Below, piece after piece: positions 1 through 9,682 of a stretch of DNA of 58,394 bases (positions within the stretch are counted from its first letter, which is position 1; each line of letters starts with the position of its first letter). Under the pieces are notes generated by a model. That model was not told the DNA's origin. It did no database searches and worked only from the letters and a program-made list of their open reading frames with translations. Origin of the DNA: Halanaerobiaceae bacterium (lineage in GTDB: Bacteria; Bacillota; Halanaerobiia; Halanaerobiales; Halarsenatibacteraceae); NCBI GenBank assembly GCA_007134885.1, contig SLJX01000019.1, forward strand, positions 1 through 58,394, given 5' to 3'. A program made the translations under genes and the position numbers.

Positions 1-289
1 AATAATTTTTATCAGGCAGGAACTTATTAAATCTTATTGAATATATAAAGTGATATTTACTATTATTTAATCAGATATTTTCCCGGCAAAAAGTGTTTTT
101 TAAATAAAATTTTTAGCAAGTTTGTTGAGATGACAATAATAATAAATTCAAAATTTCTTTGCATTGGACTTTATCCAGTGTAACCATCAGATCTTTATTT
201 GCTGGAATTAATAGATCAGGAATAAACTGCCGGGTTAGAGAGCTGATTTTAGCCAGCCTGTCGGAACTGTAAAAATAAGGAGGAATATT

Positions 290-1765
290 ATGATAAATTT
301 ATCTATCAATGAAGGTAAGCTGAAAAATGCTGTTAAGAGAGCAGCAGAGGAGGGTGTTATACTGCCCACTTTTGAACAGATGAAAAATCCGGAATTGATT
401 CCCGACCGGATCAAGGAAAAACTTAAAAATGTGGGACTCTGGGAAATAAACTCTTTAAATCTCTTTCGTATCAGCTGGCAGAATGAGCCCCAGAAAGCAG
501 GGGGCCAGTTTTCCGGGGTTAATTTTTTAGAACTGCCTTCAGAATTAACGGGGGTTAAGGCTAAATTAGTTGCTCTGGTGGGCAAGTGGTTTCCCACCGG
601 TGCTCACAAGGTGGGAGCAACCTATGGCTGCCTGATACCAAAACTGGTTACCGGTCAGTTTGACCCCACTGCTGAAAAGGCAGTCTGGCCATCTACCGGC
701 AACTACTGCCGGGGCGGGGCTTATAACTCTCAGCTTCTGGGCTGTGATTCGATAGCCATTCTGCCCGAAGGCATGAGCCAGGAGCGTTTTGACTGGCTGG
801 CTGAGGTGGCTGATGAGGTTATCAGCACTCCTGGTACTGAAAGCAATGTCAAAGAAATATTTGATAAATGCTGGGAATTGCGGGAAACCCGCGATAATAT
901 TCAGATTTTCAATCAGTTCGAGGAGCTGGGTAACCATCTCTGGCATTATGAGGTGACCGGTGATGCTATGCTCAAGGCCTTTAAAGCTGCTGGTGATCCG
1001 GACAGCCGTCTGGCCGGTGTTGCCTTAACCTCAGGTTCTGCCGGCACCCTGGCTGCAGCTGATCGGATTAAAAAGGATTATCCTGCTGCCCGGCTGGCGG
1101 TGGCGGAAGCCCTGCAGTGCCCCACTCTGCTTTACAATGGTTTTGGGGACCACCGGATTGAAGGCATCGGCGATAAGCATGTTCCCTGGGTTCATAATGT
1201 TAAAAATACCGATATGGTTATAGGTATTGATGATAATGATTCCATGGCCCTGATCCGGCTGTTTAATTCTGAAACCGGAAGGGAGTATTTACAGGAGGCC
1301 GGAGTTCCGGAAGAAACCATTGCAGATCTTTCTTTAATGGGGATCTCGGGTATTTCCAATATGCTGGCAGCCATAAAATATGCCAGATACTATGAACTTA
1401 CCGAAGATGATGTGGTGATGACAGTGCTCACTGATTCCATGGAACTTTACGGTTCCCGGCTGGAGGAGATGATGGAGGAAGCCGGGGATTATGACCGAAC
1501 TAAAGCGGCAGTGGATTATCACCGTCACCTGCAGGGTCAGAAAATAGATCACATACAGGAACTGGATTATTACAGCAGGAAGAGAATCCATAATTTGAAG
1601 TATTATACCTGGGTGGAGCAGCAGGGCCGGGACAGTGAGGAGCTTAAGGCTCAGTGGTATGATTACGAAAATTACTGGGAGAGTCTGCATCAACTGGCGC
1701 CCGAAATCGATTCTCTGATCGAGGAGTTCAATCAGAAAACGGGCTTGCTGGAGGAGCTGATATAA
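290..1765 (+). CDS. PLP-dependent fold-type-II enzyme (cysteine synthase/tryptophan synthase beta-like, 'lyase/thiolase' type)
   Basis: ORF of 491 aa; GKWFPTGAHKVGATYG PLP-lysine-like region and TSGSAGTLAAADRI phosphate-binding-like loop; RBS aaggagg upstream; directly followed by a second PLP enzyme. Confidence 0.7.
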   Translation: MINLSINEGKLKNAVKRAAEEGVILPTFEQMKNPELIPDRIKEKLKNVGLWEINSLNLFRISWQNEPQKAGGQFSGVNFLELPSELTGVKAKLVALVGKWFPTGAHKVGATYGCLIPKLVTGQFDPTAEKAVWPSTGNYCRGGAYNSQLLGCDSIAILPEGMSQERFDWLAEVADEVISTPGTESNVKEIFDKCWELRETRDNIQIFNQFEELGNHLWHYEVTGDAMLKAFKAAGDPDSRLAGVALTSGSAGTLAAADRIKKDYPAARLAVAEALQCPTLLYNGFGDHRIEGIGDKHVPWVHNVKNTDMVIGIDDNDSMALIRLFNSETGREYLQEAGVPEETIADLSLMGISGISNMLAAIKYARYYELTEDDVVMTVLTDSMELYGSRLEEMMEEAGDYDRTKAAVDYHRHLQGQKIDHIQELDYYSRKRIHNLKYYTWVEQQGRDSEELKAQWYDYENYWESLHQLAPEIDSLIEEFNQKTGLLEELI

Positions 1766-1768
1766 ACA

Positions 1769-3028
1769 ATGGATTATGTCAGTCATCTGAGCTGTATCAA
1801 CTGTGAAAAAACCTATCCAGCAGAACCTGACCGCTATCTCTGTCCGGACTGCGGAGAGGAAGGTCTGCTGGAAGTAGAATATGATTATCAGAAGATAGCC
1901 AGCAGCTGGAGTAAGGCTGAGCTGGCAGCGGAGAAGGACCGCCGAATCTGGCGCTATGGACCTCTGCTGCCGGTGGAAAGCAGCACCCGCCGGCCGCCTC
2001 TTAGAGTAGGAGATACCCCGCTTTATCAGTCGCCAGACCTGGCCCGGGAGCTGGGCCTGGAAAATATCTGGCTCAAGGATGATGGGCTCAATCCTACCGG
2101 TTCTCTGAAAGACAGGGCTTCAGCGATAGCAGTGGTTAAAGCACTGGAAGCCGGGGCTCGAGTGGTGGCCTGTTCTTCAACCGGAAATGCCGCCTCTTCG
2201 CTGGCAGGTAATGCGGCCTCTCTGGGCGGCCTGCTGGAAACGGTTATTTTTGTGCCGGAAAGGGCACCGGGCGGAAAACTGGTCCAGCTTTTGATCTATG
2301 GAGCTACAGTGGTTTCGGTCCAGGGCACCTATGAAGAAACCTATTTTCTCTCCCGGGATGCTATCAATAAATGGGGCTGGTATAACCGCAATGCCGGGAT
2401 AAATCCCTATCAGGTTGAGGGCAAAAAGACCTCTGTGCTGGAAATGGCGGAACAGCTGGATTTTAATCTTCCAGACTGGCTGGTTTTTTCTGTAGGAGAT
2501 GGCTGCACCATTGCCGGGGCCTGGAAAGCTCTCCAGGATCTGAGAGAGATTGGATTTATCGACAGAGTTCCTCGTCTTCTGGGTGTTCAGGCTGAGGGCT
2601 GCGCCCCCATAACTGAAGCTTTTTACTCCGGAGAAGAGCTCAAAGTTACAGAAGAAAATACTGTAGCTGACAGCATAGCTGTGGGTAATCCTCGAAATTA
2701 TAAGAAGGCTATCAGAGGAATTAAGAGAAGTCAGGGAGAGATGGTTAATGTTAGTGATGAAGAAACTTATGAGATGATGAGGCTGTTAGGCAGGACTGCC
2801 GGAATATTTGGCGAGCCTGCTGGTGTTGCGGGACTGGCCGGCATCAAGAAGATGGTTGACAGGAAGGAAATTGGCTCCCGGGATGAGGTTGGTTTTGTTG
2901 TTACCGGAAATGGGCTTAAGGATATTGATAATGCCAGACAAGCAGCAGGCAGGGTGATCGAGATAGAACCTGACCTGGAACTTTTAACTCAAACCTTTGC
3001 CAAGAAGGGGATAATTAAAGATGAATAA
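1769..3028 (+). CDS. Threonine synthase-like PLP-dependent enzyme with N-terminal zinc-ribbon
   Basis: CINCEKTYP...CPDCGEEG zinc ribbon; DGLNPTGSLKDRAS PLP-lysine motif; SSTGNAASSLA. Confidence 0.8.
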   Translation: MDYVSHLSCINCEKTYPAEPDRYLCPDCGEEGLLEVEYDYQKIASSWSKAELAAEKDRRIWRYGPLLPVESSTRRPPLRVGDTPLYQSPDLARELGLENIWLKDDGLNPTGSLKDRASAIAVVKALEAGARVVACSSTGNAASSLAGNAASLGGLLETVIFVPERAPGGKLVQLLIYGATVVSVQGTYEETYFLSRDAINKWGWYNRNAGINPYQVEGKKTSVLEMAEQLDFNLPDWLVFSVGDGCTIAGAWKALQDLREIGFIDRVPRLLGVQAEGCAPITEAFYSGEELKVTEENTVADSIAVGNPRNYKKAIRGIKRSQGEMVNVSDEETYEMMRLLGRTAGIFGEPAGVAGLAGIKKMVDRKEIGSRDEVGFVVTGNGLKDIDNARQAAGRVIEIEPDLELLTQTFAKKGIIKDE

Positions 3029-3572
3029 AAACCAAGAAATGGGAGGCAAAATCAGAAAGATGCGGCGCTCCCAGGATATGAGTCTGGCCGAACTGGCTGA
3101 AAAAATTAATAAGACCTCCAGCTATTTAAGCCAGGTGGAAAGAGGTCTGGCCGAGCCTTCAATAACAGCTTTAAGAGAAATAGCCAAGGCTCTGGAAGTT
3201 CCCATCTTTTATTTTTTGGTCGATGAGAATGAGCATAACTCTGTGGTTCGCCGGGATGAGAGAAAACAGATTAAATATCCCGACTCTAACTCCAGGGTGG
3301 AATTATTAACTCCCAATCTTAACAACCAGATGGAATTGATTGAGGCCAGGCTGGATCCCGGAGATAGCACGGTAGAGGAGCCCTTACCCCATCAGGGTGA
3401 AGAGTGCACCCTGGTCCTCAAGGGCCGGATGAAAATTCAGGTCGGTGACCAGCATCATGACCTGGAACCGGGTGACAGCATCTATTATATTGCCAGCATT
3501 CCTCATAAAATTACCAGTATCGGAGAAGAGGAACTGATCTTTGTTTCAGCTATAACTCCCCCAAATTTTTAG
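3021..3572 (+). CDS. XRE-family HTH transcriptional regulator with C-terminal cupin domain
   Basis: N-terminal HTH (MSLAELAEKINKTSSYLSQVERGLAEPSITALREIAKAL) plus cupin (HQGEECTLVLKGRMKIQVGDQHHDLEPGDSIYYIASIPHK). Confidence 0.85.
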   Translation: MNKNQEMGGKIRKMRRSQDMSLAELAEKINKTSSYLSQVERGLAEPSITALREIAKALEVPIFYFLVDENEHNSVVRRDERKQIKYPDSNSRVELLTPNLNNQMELIEARLDPGDSTVEEPLPHQGEECTLVLKGRMKIQVGDQHHDLEPGDSIYYIASIPHKITSIGEEELIFVSAITPPNF

Positions 3573-3807
3573 TTTGCCAGGCATAAAATAGATTATATGA
3601 TTGCCCTGTGGAAAGTTGTTTTTTGGTATTTTTATAAAATAAGGATGCTGTCAAAACATGGATCATTCCAGCAAAAGTTTGGTGATTAGGACTTTTCGCA
3701 GGATAATCTTAATATAACTTTTCTAAATTTAGGAAGATTTAGTTTTTATAGAGCTGGTTGTCAGGTAATATTAGGATTAAATAAAAAAACCCATAGTGAA
3801 ACTAAAT

Positions 3808-3992
3808 AAAGTAAATCCTGATGATTCTTCAGAGCATATAATGGAAGAAAATATTACGGTTATTTTCAAAGTAAACCCCCATGACCTTCTGGGGCACAAC
3901 AATAGATGAAAAATATACCTGCTATTTTTCAAGGTAAACAACCATGCCTCTCTGGGGCAAAGCAATAGATGGAAATGTTACTACGTATTTTC
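3808..3992 (+). repeat. Three imperfect tandem repeats of 60-63 bp upstream of ygeW
   Basis: Units 3808-3867, 3868-3930, 3931-3992 each read AARGTAAAyc..atg...CTTCTGGGGCa..AATAGATGgAAA...TATTTTC; each carries a short hairpin with differing but complementary arms. Confidence 0.75.
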
Positions 3993-4019
3993 AAGATATA
4001 ATCTAAGGAGGTTATTTTT

Positions 4020-5006
4020 ATGCAAACTGTTTTTCGCAACAAAGATTTTATCACTCTGCAGGAATGGACCCGGGAGGAAATCGATACTCTGCTGGATGTT
4101 TCCCTGGACCTGAAAAGAAAATTTGCCCTGGATATTCCCACTCCCTATCTCCAGAATAAAACTGCGCTGTTGATGTTTTTTGAAGAATCCACCCGGACCA
4201 GAAACTCCATGGAAGCCGGTCTGGCTCAACTGGGGGGCCATGCTAACTTCCTGGACACTTCAACCATGCAGGTTTCTCACGGCGAGGTGGCCAAGGATAC
4301 AGCTGTTATTCTGGGTAGTTACGGTCATGCTATTGCCTGCCGGAACTGCAACTGGAATGAGGGTAACAAATATCTCAGGGATATGGCATCTCACACCCCT
4401 GTTCCCATTATGAATCTTCAGTGTGATCTTTACCATCCTATGCAGGGGGTGGCAGATCTTTTAACCATTAAGGAGAAAAAAGAGGTAACCAGGAAGCTTA
4501 AAGTTTCGGTTATCTGGGCTTATGCCATCACCCACAAAAAACCGATTTCTGTCCCCCTGACCCAGATTCTGCTCTTCCCCCGTTACAGCATGGATGTTAC
4601 TCTGGCCTATCCCGAGGGCTTTGAGCTGCCGGAATGGGCCTATGAACAGGCCAGGAAGAATGCGGAAGAGAATGGTGGTTCCTTTAAAATAACCCATGAT
4701 CAGGAAGAAGCCTACCGGGATGCTGACATTGTTATACCCAAGAACTGGGGCAACTGGGTTAGTGATCCTGAGGATAAGAAGGGCAGTGACCTACTGGAGG
4801 CCAATAAGGACTGGAAATGCACCGAAAAGAGACTGGCTCTGGCCAGAGAGGATGTTATGTATATGCACGCCCTGCCGGCTGATAGGGGCAATGAAGTGGA
4901 AGACTCGGTAATTGATGGCTCCCGTTCGATCGTCTACAGTGAAGCAGAAAACAGACTGCATACCGCCAAGGCTGTTATGGCCCTGACCATGGGCGGACGG
5001 GGATAG
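4020..5006 (+). CDS. ygeW: Knotted carbamoyltransferase YgeW
   Basis: Aspartate/ornithine carbamoyltransferase fold; FFEESTRTRNSMEAGLAQLGGHANFLDTSTMQVSHGE; MHALPADRG; adjacent ygeY and SDMH genes. Confidence 0.88.
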   Translation: MQTVFRNKDFITLQEWTREEIDTLLDVSLDLKRKFALDIPTPYLQNKTALLMFFEESTRTRNSMEAGLAQLGGHANFLDTSTMQVSHGEVAKDTAVILGSYGHAIACRNCNWNEGNKYLRDMASHTPVPIMNLQCDLYHPMQGVADLLTIKEKKEVTRKLKVSVIWAYAITHKKPISVPLTQILLFPRYSMDVTLAYPEGFELPEWAYEQARKNAEENGGSFKITHDQEEAYRDADIVIPKNWGNWVSDPEDKKGSDLLEANKDWKCTEKRLALAREDVMYMHALPADRGNEVEDSVIDGSRSIVYSEAENRLHTAKAVMALTMGGRG

Positions 5007-5013
5007 AATTAAT

Positions 5014-6216
5014 ATGAGGAACGAAGCTGAAGTTATTGCTCAAATCAAGCAGGAAATAGCCGGACACCAGGAAGCAATGATTAAATTTATGCGGGATCTC
5101 ATCCGCATCCCCAGTGAAAGCTGTCAGGAAAAGGAAGTGGTCCAGCGGATTAAAGCAGAGATGGGAAAGGTGGGTTTTACTGAGGCCTTTGTTGATGGTA
5201 TGGGGAATATTATTGGCAGAGTAGGCAGCGGAGAAAGGGTGATCGCCTACGATGCCCACATCGACACTGTGGGAATTGGGGATCCGGATGAATGGGGCTG
5301 GGACCCCTATGAAGGCAAGATGGAGGATGGTTATATTTATGGTAGAGGTGCTACTGATCAGGAAGCTTCCATGGTATCCATGGTCTATGCCGGGAAAGCC
5401 ATTATGGACCTGGGACTTCATGATGAATTCAGCCTCTATTTTGTAGGCTCTGTTCAGGAGGAGGACTGTGACGGTCTCTGCTGGCAATATATTTTAAATG
5501 AAGAGCTGATTGACCCTGAACTGGTGGTAGTAACCGAGCCCACCAATCTCAATATTTACCGGGGTCACCGGGGCCGGATGGAGATGCAGGTTATCACCGA
5601 AGGTGTTTCCTGTCACGGCAGTGCTCCGGAAAGAGGGGTTAACTCCCTCTATAAGATGGCCAGGATTATCTCCGGTATTGAAAAGCTGAACGAAAGGCTT
5701 AAGCAGGACGATTTTCTCGGAAAGGGAACGATTGTGGCCACTCATATAACCAATGAAACTCCCAGCCTCAATGCCGTACCCAATAAGACACTTATCCATC
5801 TGGACCGGCGCCTTACCGCCGGTGAGGATAAGGAGCTGGCTGTTAATCAGATCAGGGAGGTTACTGAAGCAGCCGGGGTCGAAGCAAAAGTAGAAATTCC
5901 CAGCTATGATACTCCCAGTTATACCGGGCTGGTCTATGAAACCGAAAAGTATTACCCCACCTGGGTGCTGGAAGAGGATCATCCCGCTATTCAATCTGCG
6001 GTAGCAGCTTATCAGGAGGTATTTCAGCAGGAACCTCTGGTCGATAAATGGACCTTCAGCACCAATGGTGTTTCCATCATGGGGAGGGAGGGGATTCCCT
6101 GTGTTGGTTTTGGTCCAGCCAATGAAATTTATGCCCACACGGTCAATGAAAAGGTTTCTGTAGAGCACCTCCTCAAGGCAGCCCAGTTCTATGCCTGGCT
6201 GCCGGCTCAGGTCTAG
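5014..6216 (+). CDS. ygeY: YgeY family M20-type metallohydrolase (selenium metabolism-linked)
   Basis: M20 features: AYDAHIDTVGIGDP, GRGATDQEASMVSMVYAGKA, VQEEDCDG; position next to ygeW. Confidence 0.85.
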   Translation: MRNEAEVIAQIKQEIAGHQEAMIKFMRDLIRIPSESCQEKEVVQRIKAEMGKVGFTEAFVDGMGNIIGRVGSGERVIAYDAHIDTVGIGDPDEWGWDPYEGKMEDGYIYGRGATDQEASMVSMVYAGKAIMDLGLHDEFSLYFVGSVQEEDCDGLCWQYILNEELIDPELVVVTEPTNLNIYRGHRGRMEMQVITEGVSCHGSAPERGVNSLYKMARIISGIEKLNERLKQDDFLGKGTIVATHITNETPSLNAVPNKTLIHLDRRLTAGEDKELAVNQIREVTEAAGVEAKVEIPSYDTPSYTGLVYETEKYYPTWVLEEDHPAIQSAVAAYQEVFQQEPLVDKWTFSTNGVSIMGREGIPCVGFGPANEIYAHTVNEKVSVEHLLKAAQFYAWLPAQV

Positions 6217-6367
6217 TCTAAAAGAATTACAAATAATTGCCCCGCATTAAAGTTGATATAGACCAAATTTAGTATTAGTAATGATGGTAATGTCAGGTTT
6301 TTTATCCTGAATTTAATTGAAATGATTTTTCGCAACGAAACTACAATTAGTTTAAGAACTGAGAAAG

Positions 6368-6420
6368 AGGCCAAAACCTGGTTCAAGACCATGCTGTTTT
6401 GGTCTTTTTCTATTTTTTTC
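6368..6420 (+). terminator. Rho-independent terminator/attenuator in the leader of the first Mo-hydroxylase operon
   Basis: GGCCAAAAC (6369-6377) pairs with GTTTTGGTC (6396-6404), one GU; inner TGGT/ACCA stem; followed by TTTTTCTATTTTTTT. Confidence 0.75.
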
Positions 6421-6489
6421 TACTCCATTGTTATTTCTGGCAGGATTCTGGCTCTGATAGTAGAAATAAAAATTAATAAGGAGAAATTT

Positions 6490-8799
6490 ATGCGGGAGGT
6501 GTTTCCTATGCCGGAAAGACAGCAGATTAATAAATCAAAAAAACGGGTCGATGCCCGGGCCAAGGTGACCGGCAAAGCAAAGTTCGGGGCAGATTTAAAG
6601 TTTCACAACATGCTCTATGGCAAAGTGGTGCGCAGCAACTACCCCCATGCCAGAATCAAGTCGATTAATACTGATGAAGCTGAGGCCCATCCTGAAGTAG
6701 CGGTGGTTATGACAGCCGAAGATATTCCTCATAATCTTTTTGGAGTTATTATTGAAAATCAGCAGGTGCTGGCTGAAGACAGGGTCCTCTATATCGGAGA
6801 TGGAGTGGCCATGCTGGCAGCAGATTCCCGGGAAGCAGCCCGGGAGGCGGCAGAATTAATCGAAGTTGAGTATGAAGAACTGCCGGGAGTTTTCGGAGTG
6901 GAGGAGGCCCGTCGGCCTGATGCTCCGGTGGTGATGCCAGGAGAAGAAAACAACCAGGTAATTCATCATCCCCTGCGCAAGGGAGATGTGGAGCAGGGCA
7001 TGGCTCAGGCAGATGTGGTGCTGGAAAGGCAATATACCACCCAGTTTGTCGAACATGCCTACCTGGAACCCGAGGCAGTTACCGTGATCCCTGAAGAGAG
7101 GAATACTCTGGTAACTGTTTATGGCTCCGTCCAGAACCCCAATGCTACCAGGGATGCCCTGGCTACCGTGCTGGACTGTGACCTCAGCAATGTGCGGATT
7201 ATTCAGGATAATATGGGGGGCTCCTTTGGCGGCAAAGATGAAAACATTTCTTCCATGGCCTGCCGGGCGGCGTTGATGGCTTTACAGACCGGGAGACCGG
7301 TTCAGCTGGTGAACACCAGAGAAGAGTCGATTATTGAAAGCTACAAGCGCCATCCCTACACCATGAAATACCGGATAGGAGCCCGGGAGAATGGAGAACT
7401 GGTGGCTATGGAGATTGAAGCGGCAGCTGATAGCGGAGCCTATGCCTGTCAAACCCCCTTTGTTACCTGGAGATCGGTGGTTCAGGCTACCGGCCCCTAT
7501 GAGGTTCCCCATGTTAAGACAGATACCTACGGATTTTATACCAACAGCCCCTATACCGGCGCCATGAGAGGCTACGGCTCTCCTCCAGTAATCTTTGCTC
7601 AGGAATCGATGATGGATGAACTGGCCTGGGAGCTGGGAATAAGCCCTGAAGAGATCCGCCGGAAAAACATGTTTGCCAACAATTCCCGGACAGCCAGCAA
7701 TCAGAAGCTAGATAATCATGAAGTCAGCCTGGCTGAGGTGATGGATAAAGCACTGGAGGCTATAGATTATCAGGAGAAGTACCGCCGCTACAGTCAGCCC
7801 CAGCCCGGAGATATTAAAAGAGGAATCGGCTTTGCCATCAGCTACCGGGGGGTCAGCCTGGGAGCTGAGGCGATAGATGCTGCGGGAGCGATTGTTTCTG
7901 TCCAGAAGGATGGCAGCATCATAGTCTACTCCGGTCTGGCTGAAAACGGTCAGGGTTTAAAAACTATTTTCTCCCAGATAGCCGCCGAAGAGCTGGGAGT
8001 CAGCCTGGACCGCATCACCCACATGGAAACTGACACTTCAATATCACCGGAAAGCGGTTCCACAGTGGCCTCCCGCAGCACCCTGATGGGTGGCAGTGCT
8101 GTTAAGAATGCTGCTGAAAACATTAAAACCGTGATCAAAGAATTTGTTGCTGAGGAATATGATTACCAGGGCGAGATAGTCTACAGGGATGATGCTCTCT
8201 TTACCTCTGAGGGCAGCAAGCTGGTTGATTTTCCGGAACTGGCGGCCAGCGCTTTCCACAGCGGAGTTTTTCTTTCATCCTACGGCTGGTACAAGGCTCC
8301 AGGAATTTCCTGGGATGAAGAGACCGGGCAGGGGCGCCCCTACTTCACCTATGTTTACGGTTGTCAGGCGGCCGAAGTAGAGGTTGACACCGGAACCGGC
8401 GAGGTTCGGGTCCTCAACATGGCCGCAGCCCACGATGTGGGAAAGGCGATTAATCCCGCCAATGTTCGGGGACAGATTTACGGAGGAACGGTGATGGCCT
8501 TAGGCCATGCCCTGATGGAAGATCTCGGATTTTCTGAAGGCTATATCAGGCATACCAATTTTGATGAATATCTAATACCCACGATCAAGGATGCCCCGGA
8601 CAATGTAGAAGCAATCATAGTTGAAAATCCCGACCCGGCCGGTCCCTATGGCGCCAAATCGATTGGCGAGCCGGCAATGGAGCTGGGAGGAGCAGCCATC
8701 AACAATGCTCTGTCCCAGGCCACCGGCCGCAGATTGAGAGATTTACCCCTCAATCTGGAAAGGGTTCTGCTGGGCCGGAATTTGAGCAGGGAGGGTTAA
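6490..8799 (+). CDS. xdhA: Molybdopterin-binding (large) subunit of xanthine dehydrogenase/SDMH-type molybdenum hydroxylase
   Basis: RVDARAKVTGKAKFGADL; GGSFGGKDE; AMRGYGSPP; GPYGAKSIGEPA. The 6322 start in the track is judged too long; ATG 6490 (RBS aaggaga) or 6508 is more likely. Confidence 0.88.
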   Translation: MREVFPMPERQQINKSKKRVDARAKVTGKAKFGADLKFHNMLYGKVVRSNYPHARIKSINTDEAEAHPEVAVVMTAEDIPHNLFGVIIENQQVLAEDRVLYIGDGVAMLAADSREAAREAAELIEVEYEELPGVFGVEEARRPDAPVVMPGEENNQVIHHPLRKGDVEQGMAQADVVLERQYTTQFVEHAYLEPEAVTVIPEERNTLVTVYGSVQNPNATRDALATVLDCDLSNVRIIQDNMGGSFGGKDENISSMACRAALMALQTGRPVQLVNTREESIIESYKRHPYTMKYRIGARENGELVAMEIEAAADSGAYACQTPFVTWRSVVQATGPYEVPHVKTDTYGFYTNSPYTGAMRGYGSPPVIFAQESMMDELAWELGISPEEIRRKNMFANNSRTASNQKLDNHEVSLAEVMDKALEAIDYQEKYRRYSQPQPGDIKRGIGFAISYRGVSLGAEAIDAAGAIVSVQKDGSIIVYSGLAENGQGLKTIFSQIAAEELGVSLDRITHMETDTSISPESGSTVASRSTLMGGSAVKNAAENIKTVIKEFVAEEYDYQGEIVYRDDALFTSEGSKLVDFPELAASAFHSGVFLSSYGWYKAPGISWDEETGQGRPYFTYVYGCQAAEVEVDTGTGEVRVLNMAAAHDVGKAINPANVRGQIYGGTVMALGHALMEDLGFSEGYIRHTNFDEYLIPTIKDAPDNVEAIIVENPDPAGPYGAKSIGEPAMELGGAAINNALSQATGRRLRDLPLNLERVLLGRNLSREG

Positions 8800-8803
8800 T
8801 AGC

Positions 8804-9682
8804 ATGACTGAAGATATCAAGTTCTTTCAAACTGATAATCTTGAGGCGGCTCTGGAACTGCTGGTCGAGAGCTCCGGGGTAATAAAACCTGTGGCCGGCG
8901 GGACTGATCTGATGGTGAAAATTAGAGAGGACCGGGAGCTGCTGCAGCAGTTTGCTGGAATTCTGGATATAACAAATATTTCTGAACTTCAGGGAATAGC
9001 ACAGGAGCAGGATTTTGTTCGGATCGGAGCTCTCGTTACCCATAGGGAGATAATTGAATCGGAACTTCTCCAGGAAAAATATCCTGCCCTGGTCGATGCT
9101 GCCCGGGCTATCGGCTCAACCCCAATTCGCAACCGGGCAACCATTGGAGGCAATGTCTGTAACGCCGCGGCCTGTGCCGATACCCTGGGGCCGCTGGTGG
9201 CCTTTGAAGCGGAGGTTGTTTTGGCCTCTCAGGCCGGTGAGAGAGTGGTGCCGGTTGCCGACCTGGTAGAAGAACCCTATCAAACGATCATCCGACAGGA
9301 CGAGCTGCTGCGGCATTTTCGTCTGCCGCTGCCGGCGGAGGGGACTTTCAGCAGCTTTCAGAAAATCGGCCGCCGTCAGGCGGCCGCCATTACAAGGATC
9401 AGCCTGGTTCTGGCTGCCAGGGTTTCTCAGGGAAAGGTTGAGCATATCAAAATTGTACCGGGTTCTGCCATCCCGGTTCCCGAACCCTTAACCGCCCTGG
9501 AAAAAAGAATTAAGGGCCAGAAGATCGGGGAAATTGATTCCAGAGAACTGTCTGCTTTAGCTGGAGAAGAAATGGTTAAGATAACTGGAGAGCGCTGGTC
9601 AACCCCCTATAAAAAGCCTGCCCTAACTACTCTGGTGAGACGGGCCCTGGTTGAGCTGAAGGAGGTGGCTGAAAATGAGTAA
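8804..9682 (+). CDS. FAD-binding subunit of molybdenum hydroxylase
   Basis: PVAGGTDLMVKIRED and RNRATIGGNVCNAAACADT FAD-binding motifs (CO dehydrogenase flavoprotein family). Confidence 0.88.
   Translation: MTEDIKFFQTDNLEAALELLVESSGVIKPVAGGTDLMVKIREDRELLQQFAGILDITNISELQGIAQEQDFVRIGALVTHREIIESELLQEKYPALVDAARAIGSTPIRNRATIGGNVCNAAACADTLGPLVAFEAEVVLASQAGERVVPVADLVEEPYQTIIRQDELLRHFRLPLPAEGTFSSFQKIGRRQAAAITRISLVLAARVSQGKVEHIKIVPGSAIPVPEPLTALEKRIKGQKIGEIDSRELSALAGEEMVKITGERWSTPYKKPALTTLVRRALVELKEVAENE

Noticed and set aside
3777-3965. Minus-strand 62-aa ORF with internal peptide repeats (CPR..W.FTLK)
   Set aside because: The peptide repetition is explained by the non-coding tandem DNA repeats upstream of ygeW; no RBS-supported start.
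3808-3992. CRISPR array
   Set aside because: Only three imperfect contiguous repeats with no spacers and no cas genes; better described as tandem regulatory repeats.
5494-6168. Minus-strand 224-aa ORF and many similar antisense ORFs (e.g. 14519-15385, 21609-22121, 54566-55138)
   Set aside because: All lie antisense to well-supported genes and lack recognisable motifs; typical shadow ORFs in this codon usage.
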